Assembly (NCBI RefSeq): GCF_002879885.1
Contig: NZ_PNYA01000021.1
Location: 1 to 64,000, forward strand
Origin: Trinickia dabaoshanensis
Lineage (GTDB): Bacteria > Pseudomonadota > Gammaproteobacteria > Burkholderiales > Burkholderiaceae
DNA length: 64,000 nt
Direction of reading: 5' to 3'
In this document: piece after piece, positions 26,242 through 35,627 of the stretch
Layout: every line of letters begins with the position of its first letter
How positions within the stretch are numbered: the first letter of the stretch is position 1
Position numbers and translations under genes: made by a program
Notes under the pieces: generated by a model
Databases searched by the model: none
What the model saw: the letters and a program-made list of their open reading frames with translations, nothing else
What the model was told of the DNA's origin: nothing

Positions 26242-28226
26242 CAACGCTTTTTGCCTAGTGTCAGAGCGACGTCCGTCACGCTTTGGGTCTGCTCGGAGTC
26301 CATGAAATGACGCATGGGGCAACGCTTTCCGAACGCGATCTGGCTGTCTATGTTCTTGCCTGTGTTCTTGATGACATTGTCGAAATAGTTGATGAGAATC
26401 CGCCGCTTCGAGGCGGATAGATCGCGCGTTACGGGCATGTGATCCGGATCGTTGATGTCCTTGTCGAAGACGAATTTCATGGCGAACGCAGCCGAGTCGG
26501 CCACCGGTTGCTTCGAGAAATCGAATAGCCCTTGGCTCATCACCGGATAGAGATTGGCGTACTGTTGCAAGATGGGCTGGACGTCGGCCCACGTCGGATT
26601 GTCGACGTCGATCCGCTGATTCGCGAACGGGGAAGGAAACGTGCTGTAGACAACCACGGCGATCTGGTCCAGCGGCTGCTGAGGCAACGGACCGCCCCCG
26701 GCGAGCTTATAGAAGATCACGTAGAGCTGACCATCGATATACCCGCGCGGCGTGCCCATGAGCGTCGGGCCGGATAGGGTCACCTGCGCTCGACCGAATT
26801 GGTCCGTTTGCGGCGTCGCAGGCGAGATTTGCGCGCCGTCCTGAGGCTCGTTGTAGATCGGGATCGGCGCGGGAGGCGACGTAGTGGACGGGGTATTGGA
26901 CGGAGTGTTATCGGTATCGGGCGTCTTCGGACCAACCGAAAGACTGAGCGTTCGATTCTTGAGAGGCTCACCGTAAACGGTGGCGTATAAAACGATCTTC
27001 TTGGAATTTTCCCCGCCGTCGTTCGGATCGAGCTTGAAGGCGAACGTGTCGGGCCGCACCTCTATACCATTGGGTACCTCGCGCACGCAAACCGTTGCAT
27101 TTCCCAAAAACCCTTCGAGCTTGACGATCGCGAGCGGCCTACCCTGCATGGCTTTTTGTTGCCCCGGGTTCAACCGCAACGAATAAATACCGCCCTCGTT
27201 CTCTTGCAGTTGATCGGTTTGATCGACGAGGCCAAGCTTGGTGTATTGATCGCTCTCGATCGAATCGTCTTGCTTGATCGATTCGCTATGCAACACCGCG
27301 AATGCAAGATTTCCCTGGTTCGCGATACGGTAGCCCGATGTCGGATTCAGCGGCAACGCGTTGCTCAGATCGACATGGAAGTAATTTTGCTCGTCGTCAA
27401 CGAACGACGAAAAGCACCCGATCCCGTTTTTGCTCGCCAGATCGCCGGCCGCGTTCGACGTCGTGGGGAGAAACCGGCGGCCGAGAATGAACGAGCGAGG
27501 CTGGTCGCTGCGCGACGGCCCAATCGAACCGATCAACTTCCCATAACCGAATCTTGGGTTGAGCGCGTTGTCGAGGTTGCCGGCTAGGTTGACATTCCCC
27601 TCGAATGCGTAGGTCGTCAATCGAATCGACAAGTAACCGTCTTCCGTTGCGGAAAGCAGCTCCTTCAGAAAGGGGCTTTTGATAGCGGAGAGAGAATAGG
27701 GCCTCAGCCGCAATCTCGATTGAAACATGGCCGAAGCGTTCTCGTTGGACGGATTGCCGGCGCCGCGCGCAAACCACAGATCGCGAAAGGGATTGGGCTC
27801 GAAGTCCCCCACCAGGATCGGCGAGCCGTCCGTGTCGGTGATCGAAACGACGAGGCCGTACAGGTTGGATGCGAATTGCCAGTCGGGATCGAGATCGACG
27901 ATCTTCCCCGATGGGCTATCGAGCGCGTTACCGACCTTGCATCCGACCAAAGGATCGAGGGCGGAACTGCCGATGAAATTGCCCGACTGATCGCGCAGGC
28001 TTTTGACGTAGCACTCTCTGAAACGCATGATCCCCGTGCCGCGCGGGTTCCACCAACCGTTGTTGTAGAGGTAGTAGCCGTCCTTATTGGTCCCGTGCTC
28101 GCGGAATTGCTGATACGAAGGATCGAACGTGCCCACGTCGAAGTGACGCGGATCGTTGTTGACCGTGGAAGCGTCGGCTTGAAAATCACCAAAGAATGCG
28201 AGTCTGGGAAATTGCAAGTAGCTCAT
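26241..28226 (-). CDS. VioB/RebD-like N-terminal half
   Basis: 661 aa with GGAG 5 bases before the ATG. The start MSYLQFPRLAFFGDFQADAS and NNDPRHFDV parallel the VioB N-terminus (MSILDFPRIHFRGWARVNAP, from memory). Near the C-terminus YANLYPVMSQGLFDF and MPVTRDLSASKRRILINYFDN correspond to VYPFMSDKVFSL and MPSTRELSAPKARLFLKYL of VioB. A linker rich in Pro, Thr and Ser (about 435-460) lies between. Together with the next gene the total is 1043 aa, close to the roughly 1000 aa of VioB/StaD. No haem or metal ligands can be assigned with certainty. The enzyme is split exactly before the ferritin-like domain. Confidence 0.7.
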   Translation of the reverse strand: MSYLQFPRLAFFGDFQADASTVNNDPRHFDVGTFDPSYQQFREHGTNKDGYYLYNNGWWNPRGTGIMRFRECYVKSLRDQSGNFIGSSALDPLVGCKVGNALDSPSGKIVDLDPDWQFASNLYGLVVSITDTDGSPILVGDFEPNPFRDLWFARGAGNPSNENASAMFQSRLRLRPYSLSAIKSPFLKELLSATEDGYLSIRLTTYAFEGNVNLAGNLDNALNPRFGYGKLIGSIGPSRSDQPRSFILGRRFLPTTSNAAGDLASKNGIGCFSSFVDDEQNYFHVDLSNALPLNPTSGYRIANQGNLAFAVLHSESIKQDDSIESDQYTKLGLVDQTDQLQENEGGIYSLRLNPGQQKAMQGRPLAIVKLEGFLGNATVCVREVPNGIEVRPDTFAFKLDPNDGGENSKKIVLYATVYGEPLKNRTLSLSVGPKTPDTDNTPSNTPSTTSPPAPIPIYNEPQDGAQISPATPQTDQFGRAQVTLSGPTLMGTPRGYIDGQLYVIFYKLAGGGPLPQQPLDQIAVVVYSTFPSPFANQRIDVDNPTWADVQPILQQYANLYPVMSQGLFDFSKQPVADSAAFAMKFVFDKDINDPDHMPVTRDLSASKRRILINYFDNVIKNTGKNIDSQIAFGKRCPMRHFMDSEQTQSVTDVALTLGKKR

Positions 28227-28317
28227 ATCTGCTCCTCGAAGGCACTTCCGTGTTCCATGCTTTAAAACGCCCTCCTTGCCGGGGACGTTTCCCTATCACC
28301 ACCGCATCGCAGGGCGT

Positions 28318-29112
28318 TCATCCGAATGGCTTGATCAGCCCTATCGCATTACCCTCCGGGTCCTTGATCATCGCGAAGGTGTACCCGTCGACCGAAACGG
28401 GATCGACCAGACAACTACCGCCGTGATCGATCGCGCGCGTAATGGCGCCTTCGAGATCGTCCACCCGTAGATAGAAGTTCGTACCGGCGTTGTATCCGGA
28501 CGATTGATCGGCCTGCCCGATGCCGCCGAGAAGCGCCGTGCGCTGTACCGGGAACGGCACGTAGGCGAAGCCGCTTTCTTTGCCCACGTCGTAACGCCAG
28601 TCGAACACGTCGCTGAAAAACTGCTTGAGCTTCACCTGGTCGCGCGCCATCACTTCGAACATGACGCTAGGGTGCTGATTGCCGTTCCAACCGGCCCGCA
28701 CGGGTTCGGCATCGGCGTTTGCATCCGCGCTAGATGCGCCCGCGCGAACGAACCCCGTAAGCGTCTCTAGAAATTCGACGAACGTGAACGGCTTGCCGTT
28801 GGCTGCCACGAAGAGCTCGCGATGCCGCTCGATGAACGCGCCGAACACGGGCCCATTGACATGTCTCAAGAACGCATCGGCGTTGCGGTATGTCTCGAAG
28901 AACAGCACCGTGCGCGGTTCGGCCGGCGGTAGCGATTGCAGGCGGCTGTCCGCAAGGTACGGTCGATGCACGAGATACGTCAGGGTGTCGGGTTCGTCGC
29001 GCTCGACGTCGCTCGCAAGTTGGCGCAGGGCGGCGCCGGCGGCTTGCTCGCAGCCGGGCTTCATGAACCAGCGGGACGTCAGGCTGACAGGCTCGGCAGA
29101 TTGGGATGTCAT
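28318..29112 (-). CDS. Fusion of ABM monooxygenase-like and VOC/glyoxalase domains
   Basis: 264 aa with GAGGAG upstream of the ATG. Residues about 10-120 form an antibiotic biosynthesis monooxygenase-type ferredoxin fold (WFMKPGCEQAAGAALRQLA, RTVLFFETYRNADAFLRHVN). About 146-264 form a VOC domain (QHPSVMFEVMARDQVKLKQFFSDVFDW, IKDPEGNAIGLI). A linker rich in Ala and Asp joins them. Both domain types occur in small-molecule tailoring. It lies 92 bases after eboC and 91 before the VioB-like pair, same strand, so it is probably in the same transcript. Metal ligands of the VOC part are not certain. Confidence 0.78.
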   Translation of the reverse strand: MTSQSAEPVSLTSRWFMKPGCEQAAGAALRQLASDVERDEPDTLTYLVHRPYLADSRLQSLPPAEPRTVLFFETYRNADAFLRHVNGPVFGAFIERHRELFVAANGKPFTFVEFLETLTGFVRAGASSADANADAEPVRAGWNGNQHPSVMFEVMARDQVKLKQFFSDVFDWRYDVGKESGFAYVPFPVQRTALLGGIGQADQSSGYNAGTNFYLRVDDLEGAITRAIDHGGSCLVDPVSVDGYTFAMIKDPEGNAIGLIKPFG

Positions 29113-29204
29113 GGCTCTCCTCGCGTCTTAGTGGTGATGACATAAGCGGCACGCCCCGCTCGATACGATCGCGTGCGGTGGGACATCGTCGAACCGTCGA
29201 ATCG

Positions 29205-29942
29205 TCAGTCGCCCCGGATGCGGCGTTGTCCCGCCCGCGCCAACGCGGAACCCGCGGCACCCACGAACAACCAGACAGGGGTGAACAGCACGGCGAGGAC
29301 GACGCCATCGACCATCGGCATCGCGGCAAGCATCCATGGCACGACGGGCCATCGATAGCGCTGCGCGGCGGTATGGCGCTCCGCACGCGCCACGGCGGTC
29401 AATGCCAGCACGTAGCTCGCTTGCGCGAGCGCCGCCACCTCCACGCGCGCCGACACACGGCCTGTCAGCGCCAAGGCCGTCACGATATAAACGAGCAGCC
29501 GTGCGCCGGCCATCGCGAACATCGTCGACGGATGACGCTTGTGAAAACGGTTGTACGTCCAGATGACGATGACGAGTGCAACGGCGGCGTACGCGCCCGC
29601 ACGATGCGGCGCGAGCAGCAGACACGCAAAGCCCATCGCGAACGACGCGAGCGTCAACGCGCGCGCGGCGCCAAGCGCGATGGCGCCGACGGCGATAGGA
29701 CGAAACGGCTGATGCACGCGATCGTGATCGAGATCGTAGAGATCGTTTTGCGCCATGCCGCCGCAGTAGAAGCACGACAGCGAGAACGCCAGCAAGAGCA
29801 CGGGCGCGGCGTATGGCGCGCTCCCGGCAGGATCGGACAGAAAGGCAGCCGTCAGCACGTTCATCCAAACCGTCGGCAGGTTGCTGACGCGGCAAAGGGC
29901 CAAAGCCGCGCCGAGCCGGCTATTGAGTGCGAGCGTGCTCAT
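29205..29942 (-). CDS. eboC: EboC, UbiA-like membrane prenyltransferase homologue
   Basis: 245 aa from the ATG at 29942, which overlaps the eboF stop by ATGA. About eight membrane segments. The UbiA-type first motif is NDLYDLDHDRVHQPFRPIA, with Asp residues that bind diphosphate through Mg2+. It also has TYNRFHKRHPSTMFAMAGAR. Ebo clusters always carry such a protein. In cyanobacteria the ebo cluster is needed to move the scytonemin monomer to the periplasm, and in Pseudomonas fluorescens NZI7 the equivalent edb cluster is linked to nematode repellence. The lipid or aromatic substrate is not known. Confidence 0.88.
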   Translation of the reverse strand: MSTLALNSRLGAALALCRVSNLPTVWMNVLTAAFLSDPAGSAPYAAPVLLLAFSLSCFYCGGMAQNDLYDLDHDRVHQPFRPIAVGAIALGAARALTLASFAMGFACLLLAPHRAGAYAAVALVIVIWTYNRFHKRHPSTMFAMAGARLLVYIVTALALTGRVSARVEVAALAQASYVLALTAVARAERHTAAQRYRWPVVPWMLAAMPMVDGVVLAVLFTPVWLFVGAAGSALARAGQRRIRGD

Positions 29943-31306
29943 GGCGTAAAAACGTGGTCGAGCAGCACGGAGCAAACGCCGGTAGCCGGCACCTTGCCAC
30001 GCGTGATCCGGTTGCGTTCGGAGCTCATGAGGATCGGCGCGTCGGCGTCCGCGAGCGGGCGAATACCATGCGAGCCGCGCACGAGCGATGCATCGAGCGG
30101 GATCACGTCCATGGTGTAGCGCATGCCGAGCGCCTTGCGAGCGAGCGTCGCGCCGATCTTCAGCTTCGGAAAACGGATGCCGGGGTCGATGAACAATTCG
30201 ACCGGGTCGTAGCCTGGCTTGTTATGGATATCGACGGTGCGCGCGTAATCGGGGGCCGCCTTGTCGTCGAACCAGAAGTAGTACGTAAACCAGCTATTGG
30301 GCTCGGCCAACAAAACGAGTTCGCCGGCGCGTGGGTGCCCGAGTCCGTGATGGCGTCTCCCCGTCTCGTCGAGCACTTCGCCGACGCCCGGCAGTCGCTC
30401 GCACACCCGCCGGACCTCCGCTAGATCGCGCCGATCGCGCACGTACACATGCGCGACCTGGTGATCCGCGACGGCGAACGCAAGCGAGGCGCCGGTATCG
30501 AGATACTCGCGGCCGAGGTCTTGCTTGATACTCACGAAGCCGGCTTCGCGCAGCGCGCGGTTGATATGCACGGGCCGTGAGACCGGGGTGATGCCGTACT
30601 CGGAGAGCACCACCACGCGAACGCCGCGATGCCGCAACGCGTCGATCAATTCGCCGCACACCGCATCGATCGCGCGCAGCTCGGCAGCGATATCGGCGTC
30701 CGGGCCGACGCGTTGCAGGCAATAGTCGAGATGCGGCAAATAGATCAAATTGAGCGTCGGCATGAATTGCATCTCGACGGCCAGCGCCGCGTCGGCGATC
30801 CATTGGCTCGAGCGAATCGATGCGCCCGGCCCCCAGAATTGAAACAGCGGAAATGGGCCGAGTTGCTCGCGCAGCGATGAGCGCAGGGCCGCCGGCTGAG
30901 CGTAGAAGTCGGGCAGCTTCAGTCCATCGGCGCAATACAGCGGCCGCGGCGTCAACGTGATGTCGGCATCGGTGGCCATCGCGTACCACCAAAACGTATT
31001 GGCGCACGTGAACAATGGATCGCGCTCTCGCGCGATATGCCAGATGCGCGGCGCCTGCACGAGCCGATTGCTTTGCCGCCACAGCCACACCTGATCCAGT
31101 TCGCGAAAATACCAGCCGTTGCCGACGATGCCGTGCTCGGCCGGCAGCTTGCCGGTCAAGTAGGTCGTCTGCGCGGAACACGTGAGGGCCGGCATCGCCG
31201 CATCGATGACGGCCACTTCGTCGCTAAACGCGGACAAATTCGGCGTGTGCGGGCCCAGGAGCCGTTTCGTGAGCCCGACGACATCAATGACAGCAGTGCG
31301 CTGCAT
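29939..31306 (-). CDS. eboF: EboF, nucleotide pyrophosphatase/alkaline phosphatase family
   Basis: 455 aa. It has the alkaline-phosphatase fold typical of type I phosphodiesterases: VIDAAMPALTCSAQTTYLTGKLPAEHGIVGNGW (nucleophile Thr/Ser in TCSAQTTYLTG), a metal Asp in YLPHLDYCLQ, SEYGITPV and HHGLGHPRAGELVLLA. No signal peptide. It overlaps eboE by 23 bases and eboC by four. A phosphomonoester or diester product of EboC/EboD is a plausible substrate, which is inference. Confidence 0.88.
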   Translation of the reverse strand: MQRTAVIDVVGLTKRLLGPHTPNLSAFSDEVAVIDAAMPALTCSAQTTYLTGKLPAEHGIVGNGWYFRELDQVWLWRQSNRLVQAPRIWHIARERDPLFTCANTFWWYAMATDADITLTPRPLYCADGLKLPDFYAQPAALRSSLREQLGPFPLFQFWGPGASIRSSQWIADAALAVEMQFMPTLNLIYLPHLDYCLQRVGPDADIAAELRAIDAVCGELIDALRHRGVRVVVLSEYGITPVSRPVHINRALREAGFVSIKQDLGREYLDTGASLAFAVADHQVAHVYVRDRRDLAEVRRVCERLPGVGEVLDETGRRHHGLGHPRAGELVLLAEPNSWFTYYFWFDDKAAPDYARTVDIHNKPGYDPVELFIDPGIRFPKLKIGATLARKALGMRYTMDVIPLDASLVRGSHGIRPLADADAPILMSSERNRITRGKVPATGVCSVLLDHVFTP

Positions 31307-32408
31307 CGAGCGTCTCCCGGACCCAGTTCAACTCCCGCACGACGGAGCGGGCGACCGAATCCAAGCGCAACGATTCGGGCAATACGCCGAAACTGTATGT
31401 TTCGACCTCGAGCGGCGTGCCCCGGTCCAGCCGCGGGATACAGTCTTCGAGGAAGAAACGCGTCGTATCGACTTCGCCCAATTCCGCGAGAAACACCGGG
31501 ACATGGAAATGAACGCGGCATTCTTCGAGCGGCTCGCCCCTCTCGAGCCAGCGGCCCAGATCGGGCAAATCCGCGAAACGCAGTAGCTGTCCGTCACGAC
31601 GGCGGCCCACGGCTTGATGCAGATAAGTCGGCTCGTCGAACTTCAAAAGGCCGGCGATCCGCGCGCCGTGTGCGCGTAGCGCGGAAGACACTTGTACCTT
31701 CGCCACGCGAATGCCTGCGCTGGCCAGCCGCGCGAGGCACTCGGCCGGGCCCTCGAACTCGACGGCTTGGTGACAGCAATCGAAACACACCGCGATATGT
31801 TCCGAGAGCGATGCCGGAAAAGCCATGCGTTCGAAAAAGCCGACCGTCTCGTCGATCGTTTCGAGCATGCAGTGCGGCTCGGGTTCGAGCGCGAGGCGGA
31901 TCAGCGCCCCGCTGCGATCGCGCACGCGCGCAAGATGCGAGAGCATGTCTAGTAAATGTGTTCTAACCAGCGGCCAATGCTCAGCGGAAAACCCGTCGCG
32001 CCATGCGACCGGCACCGTCGAAATCGAGCTTTCTTGGCTGTTGGGGGTCCATTGAACCAGGATGTCCGCGAGCCGTTTCGTATAGGCCACTCGCCTCGCA
32101 TCGCGCCAATCGGGCCGATAGACGGCCTCCTTGATGCGCGTGCCGTGAAACGCCCCGTATGGAAAGCCGTTGAGCGTCAGCACATGACAGCCATGCCGAT
32201 GACACCAATCGCCGAAGTCACGAATTTTCGTGTCGTCGAGTTCTCGGGCCGCCTGGGCCGAAAGGCGCAGGCCCAGCGGGAAACTGCGCTCCGGCGAGCA
32301 AGCGCGTTTGACCTCCAACGCGTGTTCGTCGAGATTGCGTAGCACGTCGACCCATGCGTCGCCGGGATGGATGTTCGTGCAGTAGGTCAGTGGGAAATCG
32401 TCGTTCAC
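31284..32408 (-). CDS. eboE: EboE, TIM-barrel sugar isomerase-like
   Basis: 374 aa from a GTG at 32408 that overlaps the eboD stop (GTGA). It is a xylose-isomerase-like TIM barrel: LTYCTNIHPGDAWVDVLRNL at the start, HGCHVLTLNGFPYGAFHG, ALEPEPHCMLETIDE, VCFDCCHQAVEFE and HFHVPVF, supplying Glu, Asp and His metal ligands. The start TNIHPGDAW is typical of the EboE family. It overlaps eboF by 23 bases. Confidence 0.88.
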   Translation of the reverse strand: MNDDFPLTYCTNIHPGDAWVDVLRNLDEHALEVKRACSPERSFPLGLRLSAQAARELDDTKIRDFGDWCHRHGCHVLTLNGFPYGAFHGTRIKEAVYRPDWRDARRVAYTKRLADILVQWTPNSQESSISTVPVAWRDGFSAEHWPLVRTHLLDMLSHLARVRDRSGALIRLALEPEPHCMLETIDETVGFFERMAFPASLSEHIAVCFDCCHQAVEFEGPAECLARLASAGIRVAKVQVSSALRAHGARIAGLLKFDEPTYLHQAVGRRRDGQLLRFADLPDLGRWLERGEPLEECRVHFHVPVFLAELGEVDTTRFFLEDCIPRLDRGTPLEVETYSFGVLPESLRLDSVARSVVRELNWVRETLDAAHCCH

Positions 32409-33592
32409 GCCGATATCTCCCACGCCGGCGGCACCGTTTGACCGGCCGCGCGTGTCTCGCGCAATTGGACGATGCAATCGCGCATGAGCGACGTATCGAT
32501 ACGGTCGACTTCCACCCCCTCACCGAGACGATCGAGCAGCGTGATGCATAGCTGACCGCCGAGATGTTCGCGAAACTCGTCGAGCGCGCGATCCACGTCG
32601 AGCGCATCGAGCGCGGCATCGTCGAGCGTGAAGCCTATGTCGCGTATCGCTTCGAAAACGAGCGCCGCGGCCGCGCCGTCGATGAGCCCGATCCGCCGCG
32701 AATACAGCGTATCGAGCGCAATGCCGATCGCCACCGCCTCGCCGTGCAGCAACCGGTGGTTCGATAGCTCTTCCAGCTTGTGGGCCGACCAATGCCCGAA
32801 ATCGAGCGGGCGCGCACTGCCGCGTTCGAATGGATCGCCGCCGTCGCGGATCTGCGCGAGATGCAGTTGCGCGCAGCGAACGATCATCGGCTCGATCGCA
32901 TGGGGCGCGAGCATGGCAAGCTCGAAGCGTTGCCGGTGAAGCTGGCGGAAAAACGTTTCGTCGCGGATCAGCGCCACCTTGAGCGCTTCGGCGATTCCGG
33001 CGCGCCGCACGGCGGCCGGGGCGCTAGAGAGCAAATCGAAATCGTTGACGACAGCGAACGGCGGGGCAAACGTCCCGACGAAGTTTTTGCGTCCGAACCA
33101 GTTGACTCCGTTCTTCACGCCGATACCGGCATCGTCCTGGCCAAGCACCGTGGACGGCATCCGAATCAAGCGGATACCGCGGTGAGCCGTCGTGGCCGCG
33201 TAGCCCGCTGCGTCGAGTACCGCGCCGCCACCGACGGCCACGACATAACTATGGCGGCACAACCGCAGCTCGCGCACGAGGTCGTAAATTGCCTGCACTT
33301 CATCCAATCCATGCTTCGCCGCCTCGCCGCCGGGCATCAGCACGGGCGGATGAGCGAGGTCGAACGTATCGCCGTGCTCGCGGGCGTAACGCTCGATCGA
33401 TTCGATACAGGCGGTGCGAGCACTCGCCACGCCCGAATCGACGACGAACAGCGCGCGTGGTTTCGCGCCCGGCGCCGCCGTTCGCATCAGTCCCGCCAGC
33501 GTCGCGTTCTCCGGCGAGAAAGCCCCCCGCGTAAAGCACACCGGGTAGCTATAGCGAACGTCGAAAGTCTGTTCGATGCGATGCTCGAGCAT
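32405..33592 (-). CDS. eboD: EboD, 3-dehydroquinate synthase-like sugar cyclase
   Basis: 395 aa from the ATG at 33592, with GGGAG 7 bases upstream; an ATG at 33613 is in frame but lacks a ribosome site. Dehydroquinate synthase/2-epi-5-epi-valiolone synthase motifs are PGGEAAKHGLDEVQAIYDL, VAVGGGAVLDAAGYAA, RMPSTVLGQDDAGIGVKNGVN and the zinc site in LDFGHWSAHKLEELS and LLHGEAVAIG. It should use a sugar 7-phosphate-like substrate with NAD+ and metal, but the product in ebo clusters has not been shown as far as I know. Confidence 0.88.
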   Translation of the reverse strand: MLEHRIEQTFDVRYSYPVCFTRGAFSPENATLAGLMRTAAPGAKPRALFVVDSGVASARTACIESIERYAREHGDTFDLAHPPVLMPGGEAAKHGLDEVQAIYDLVRELRLCRHSYVVAVGGGAVLDAAGYAATTAHRGIRLIRMPSTVLGQDDAGIGVKNGVNWFGRKNFVGTFAPPFAVVNDFDLLSSAPAAVRRAGIAEALKVALIRDETFFRQLHRQRFELAMLAPHAIEPMIVRCAQLHLAQIRDGGDPFERGSARPLDFGHWSAHKLEELSNHRLLHGEAVAIGIALDTLYSRRIGLIDGAAAALVFEAIRDIGFTLDDAALDALDVDRALDEFREHLGGQLCITLLDRLGEGVEVDRIDTSLMRDCIVQLRETRAAGQTVPPAWEISA

Positions 33593-33671
33593 GTGCGCTC
33601 CCGCATAACTCATTCATGGTCGAAGGCGACCGATTCCTGTCCCCAGCCATTTATTGCGCCGGTCGGATCGA

Positions 33672-34568
33672 TCAATTCGAAACGGATTCGCCGACACGCG
33701 GCGTCTGTCCTCGCAACACGGAGTTGTCGGCGAACAATTGCCGCTGGTCGGGACTGGGCTCACGCGCAAGTTCGTCGAGGTCGATTTGCTGCGACTGTCC
33801 ATAAGCCGCGAGCGCATTGCCCCATGTCACGGCTTCGACATCGGCGCGCGCGATGCCGCGCTCCAGCATCAGCCGCGCGGTTTTCGGGACCGCGAGCGGA
33901 TCGCTGACGCCCCAATCCGCCGAACTATCGACGATGAGCCGCTCCGGCCCATACTGCCGAACGATCTCGACCATGCGCGCCGAACTCATCTTCGTGTTCG
34001 GATAAATCGTGAATGCGGCCCAGGCCCCCGCGTCGAGCACGTCCCGGATCGTCTCTTCGTTGTTGTGATCCACGATCAACTTCTCCATGGGTATGCCGTG
34101 TTCGCTCGCAACCGCGATCGAGCGCTGCGTCCCGCGCTTCTTGTCGCGATGAGGCGTGTGCACCATGACGACCATGTCATGCTCGCGCGCGAAATCGAGC
34201 TGTGCGCGGTAAGCAAAGTCCTCGGCCTCCGTGATCTCGTCATAGCCGATCTCTCCGATCGCTACGACGCCTTGCTTCAGCGCGAACTCCGGAATCAAGT
34301 CGAGAACGTCGCGTGCCAACCCTTCGTTGTTCGCTTCCTTCGAATTCAGGCCTATCGCACAATAGTGAGCGACACCGAATTGCGCGCAACGAAAGCGCTC
34401 CCAGCCTACGAGGCTCGAGAAATAGTCGATGAAGCTGCCGACGTTCGTACGCGGCTGGCCCAGCCAGAATGCCGGCTCGATCACGGCGCGAATACCCGCC
34501 GCGGCCATTGCCTGCAAATCGTCGGTCGTGCGCGAGGTCATGTGGATATGCGGGTCGAAGAATCTCAC
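33672..34568 (-). CDS. eboB: EboB, TatD-like metal-dependent hydrolase
   Basis: 298 aa from a GTG at 34568 overlapping the eboA stop (GTGA). The start VRFFDPHIHMTSRTTDDL has the HxH metal site. AIGEIGYDEIT, VMVHTPHRDKKRGTQRS, LIVDHNNEETI and VDSSADWGVSDPLAV supply the remaining Glu, His, His and Asp ligands of the TatD amidohydrolase fold. Ebo clusters carry this hydrolase directly after eboA, as here. 79 bases separate it from the eboD start, the largest gap in the cluster. Confidence 0.88.
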   Translation of the reverse strand: MRFFDPHIHMTSRTTDDLQAMAAAGIRAVIEPAFWLGQPRTNVGSFIDYFSSLVGWERFRCAQFGVAHYCAIGLNSKEANNEGLARDVLDLIPEFALKQGVVAIGEIGYDEITEAEDFAYRAQLDFAREHDMVVMVHTPHRDKKRGTQRSIAVASEHGIPMEKLIVDHNNEETIRDVLDAGAWAAFTIYPNTKMSSARMVEIVRQYGPERLIVDSSADWGVSDPLAVPKTARLMLERGIARADVEAVTWGNALAAYGQSQQIDLDELAREPSPDQRQLFADNSVLRGQTPRVGESVSN

Positions 34569-35290
34569 GACAGTGTCCTCATCTGAGTGGGCTGGGAAGG
34601 AGACGCGCCGATGCACATCCATAACTGCGCAGGCACCGGACGGCCCGCGCTGCGGCGCTCGTCGGCGAAATCGAGCGCCATGCGCGCAAGCTCGGGCGAG
34701 CGTCTCGTGTCGAACGACACGATGCGGGCGAGCGGCACGTCGATGAATACGGCCTTGAGAACGAGCTGGCGCCACGCGATGTCGTCGAAGTAGCGAGCCG
34801 GAAAGCCGGAGTCACAGGCGACCGCTTCGAATATCGTGCGCATGTTGGACCGGCATCCTTCCTTGGCGCGGGCGACGAACCGCTCGGCGTGAGGCAGCAG
34901 CGGCAACGCGCGGTACAGCGCGCAAGATTCGCCGTGATCCGCGACTCGAAAACACTGCTCGAATAGCGCCGCAAAACGTTCTTCCGCTAGATAGGGAAAT
35001 GAAAGCAACAACGCAATGCGCAACGTTTCAAGCAAGCTCCAGCGCTCCGGATTGCAATCTCCGATCTTTAGCCTAAATAGGCGAATCTCATCGCGCTCTA
35101 GATTGAGCGGAATGCTGGCACCAACATGGCGACTGGCAAGCGAAAGCAATTGCATCAGGCGTCTCATTGAGGCGCCATTGCCAATCTCATCGGACGCCGC
35201 GGCTAAGAAAGCGCGCCCGTCCTCGGTCAGACGAAAGCCAAGAAGCCATGTGAGCGCCGCAACGGCGGCTTCGTCCGGCGAAGATTTCAT
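34565..35290 (-). CDS. eboA: EboA domain protein
   Basis: 241 aa, probably all helical, no catalytic motif visible. Family-typical stretches are AALTWLLGFRLTEDGRAFLAAAS, LETLRIALLLSF and MRTIFEAVACDSGFPARYFDDIAWRQLVLKAVFIDVPL. EboA proteins are known only from ebo clusters and their role is unknown. It is the first gene of the cluster; the next gene is coupled by GTGA. Promoter expected in the AT-rich gap upstream. Confidence 0.85.
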   Translation of the reverse strand: MKSSPDEAAVAALTWLLGFRLTEDGRAFLAAASDEIGNGASMRRLMQLLSLASRHVGASIPLNLERDEIRLFRLKIGDCNPERWSLLETLRIALLLSFPYLAEERFAALFEQCFRVADHGESCALYRALPLLPHAERFVARAKEGCRSNMRTIFEAVACDSGFPARYFDDIAWRQLVLKAVFIDVPLARIVSFDTRRSPELARMALDFADERRSAGRPVPAQLWMCIGASPSQPTQMRTLS

Positions 35291-35627
35291 GCATCGTCCC
35301 CTAAATCAATTTTCTTGAATTGATGCGTTTCATCCTAGGCCATATTTCTTCGCATAAGACACTACAAAAATTGGTAGATACTCACCCCTTTAACGATTGT
35401 TTGCAAAAATCAAATGCACGACATAACCGCGACGATGACGATTGTTCGCAACTCGCTCGATACCGCTATCGCAAATAGTTACCTATCTTGTTTGATAGAT
35501 GACAATTCGATCATATGCCCTATTAATCAAGGGCGACAGGTGTGGGCGGAGCGGCATCGTATCGCCGCCACCGCTCGCCAAGAGGCGAAAAACCGCCACC
35601 GGCCATCAAACTATCGGGAGAAGAGAC
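35291..35627. other. AT-rich divergent promoter region of ebo cluster and the 35.6-kb gene
   Basis: 337 bases between the divergent starts, clearly lower in GC than the surroundings. It contains runs such as CAATTTTCTTGAATTG next to eboA and a dyad CTATC-TTGTTT-GATAG near 35487. A short open frame (35414-35773) crosses the next gene start and looks accidental. Both transcripts probably start here. No regulator gene is adjacent. Confidence 0.45.

Noticed and set aside
25093-28226. Violacein gene cluster
   Set aside because: Only VioB-like parts are present. No VioA, VioC, VioD or VioE-like gene lies nearby, so violacein itself is not supported.
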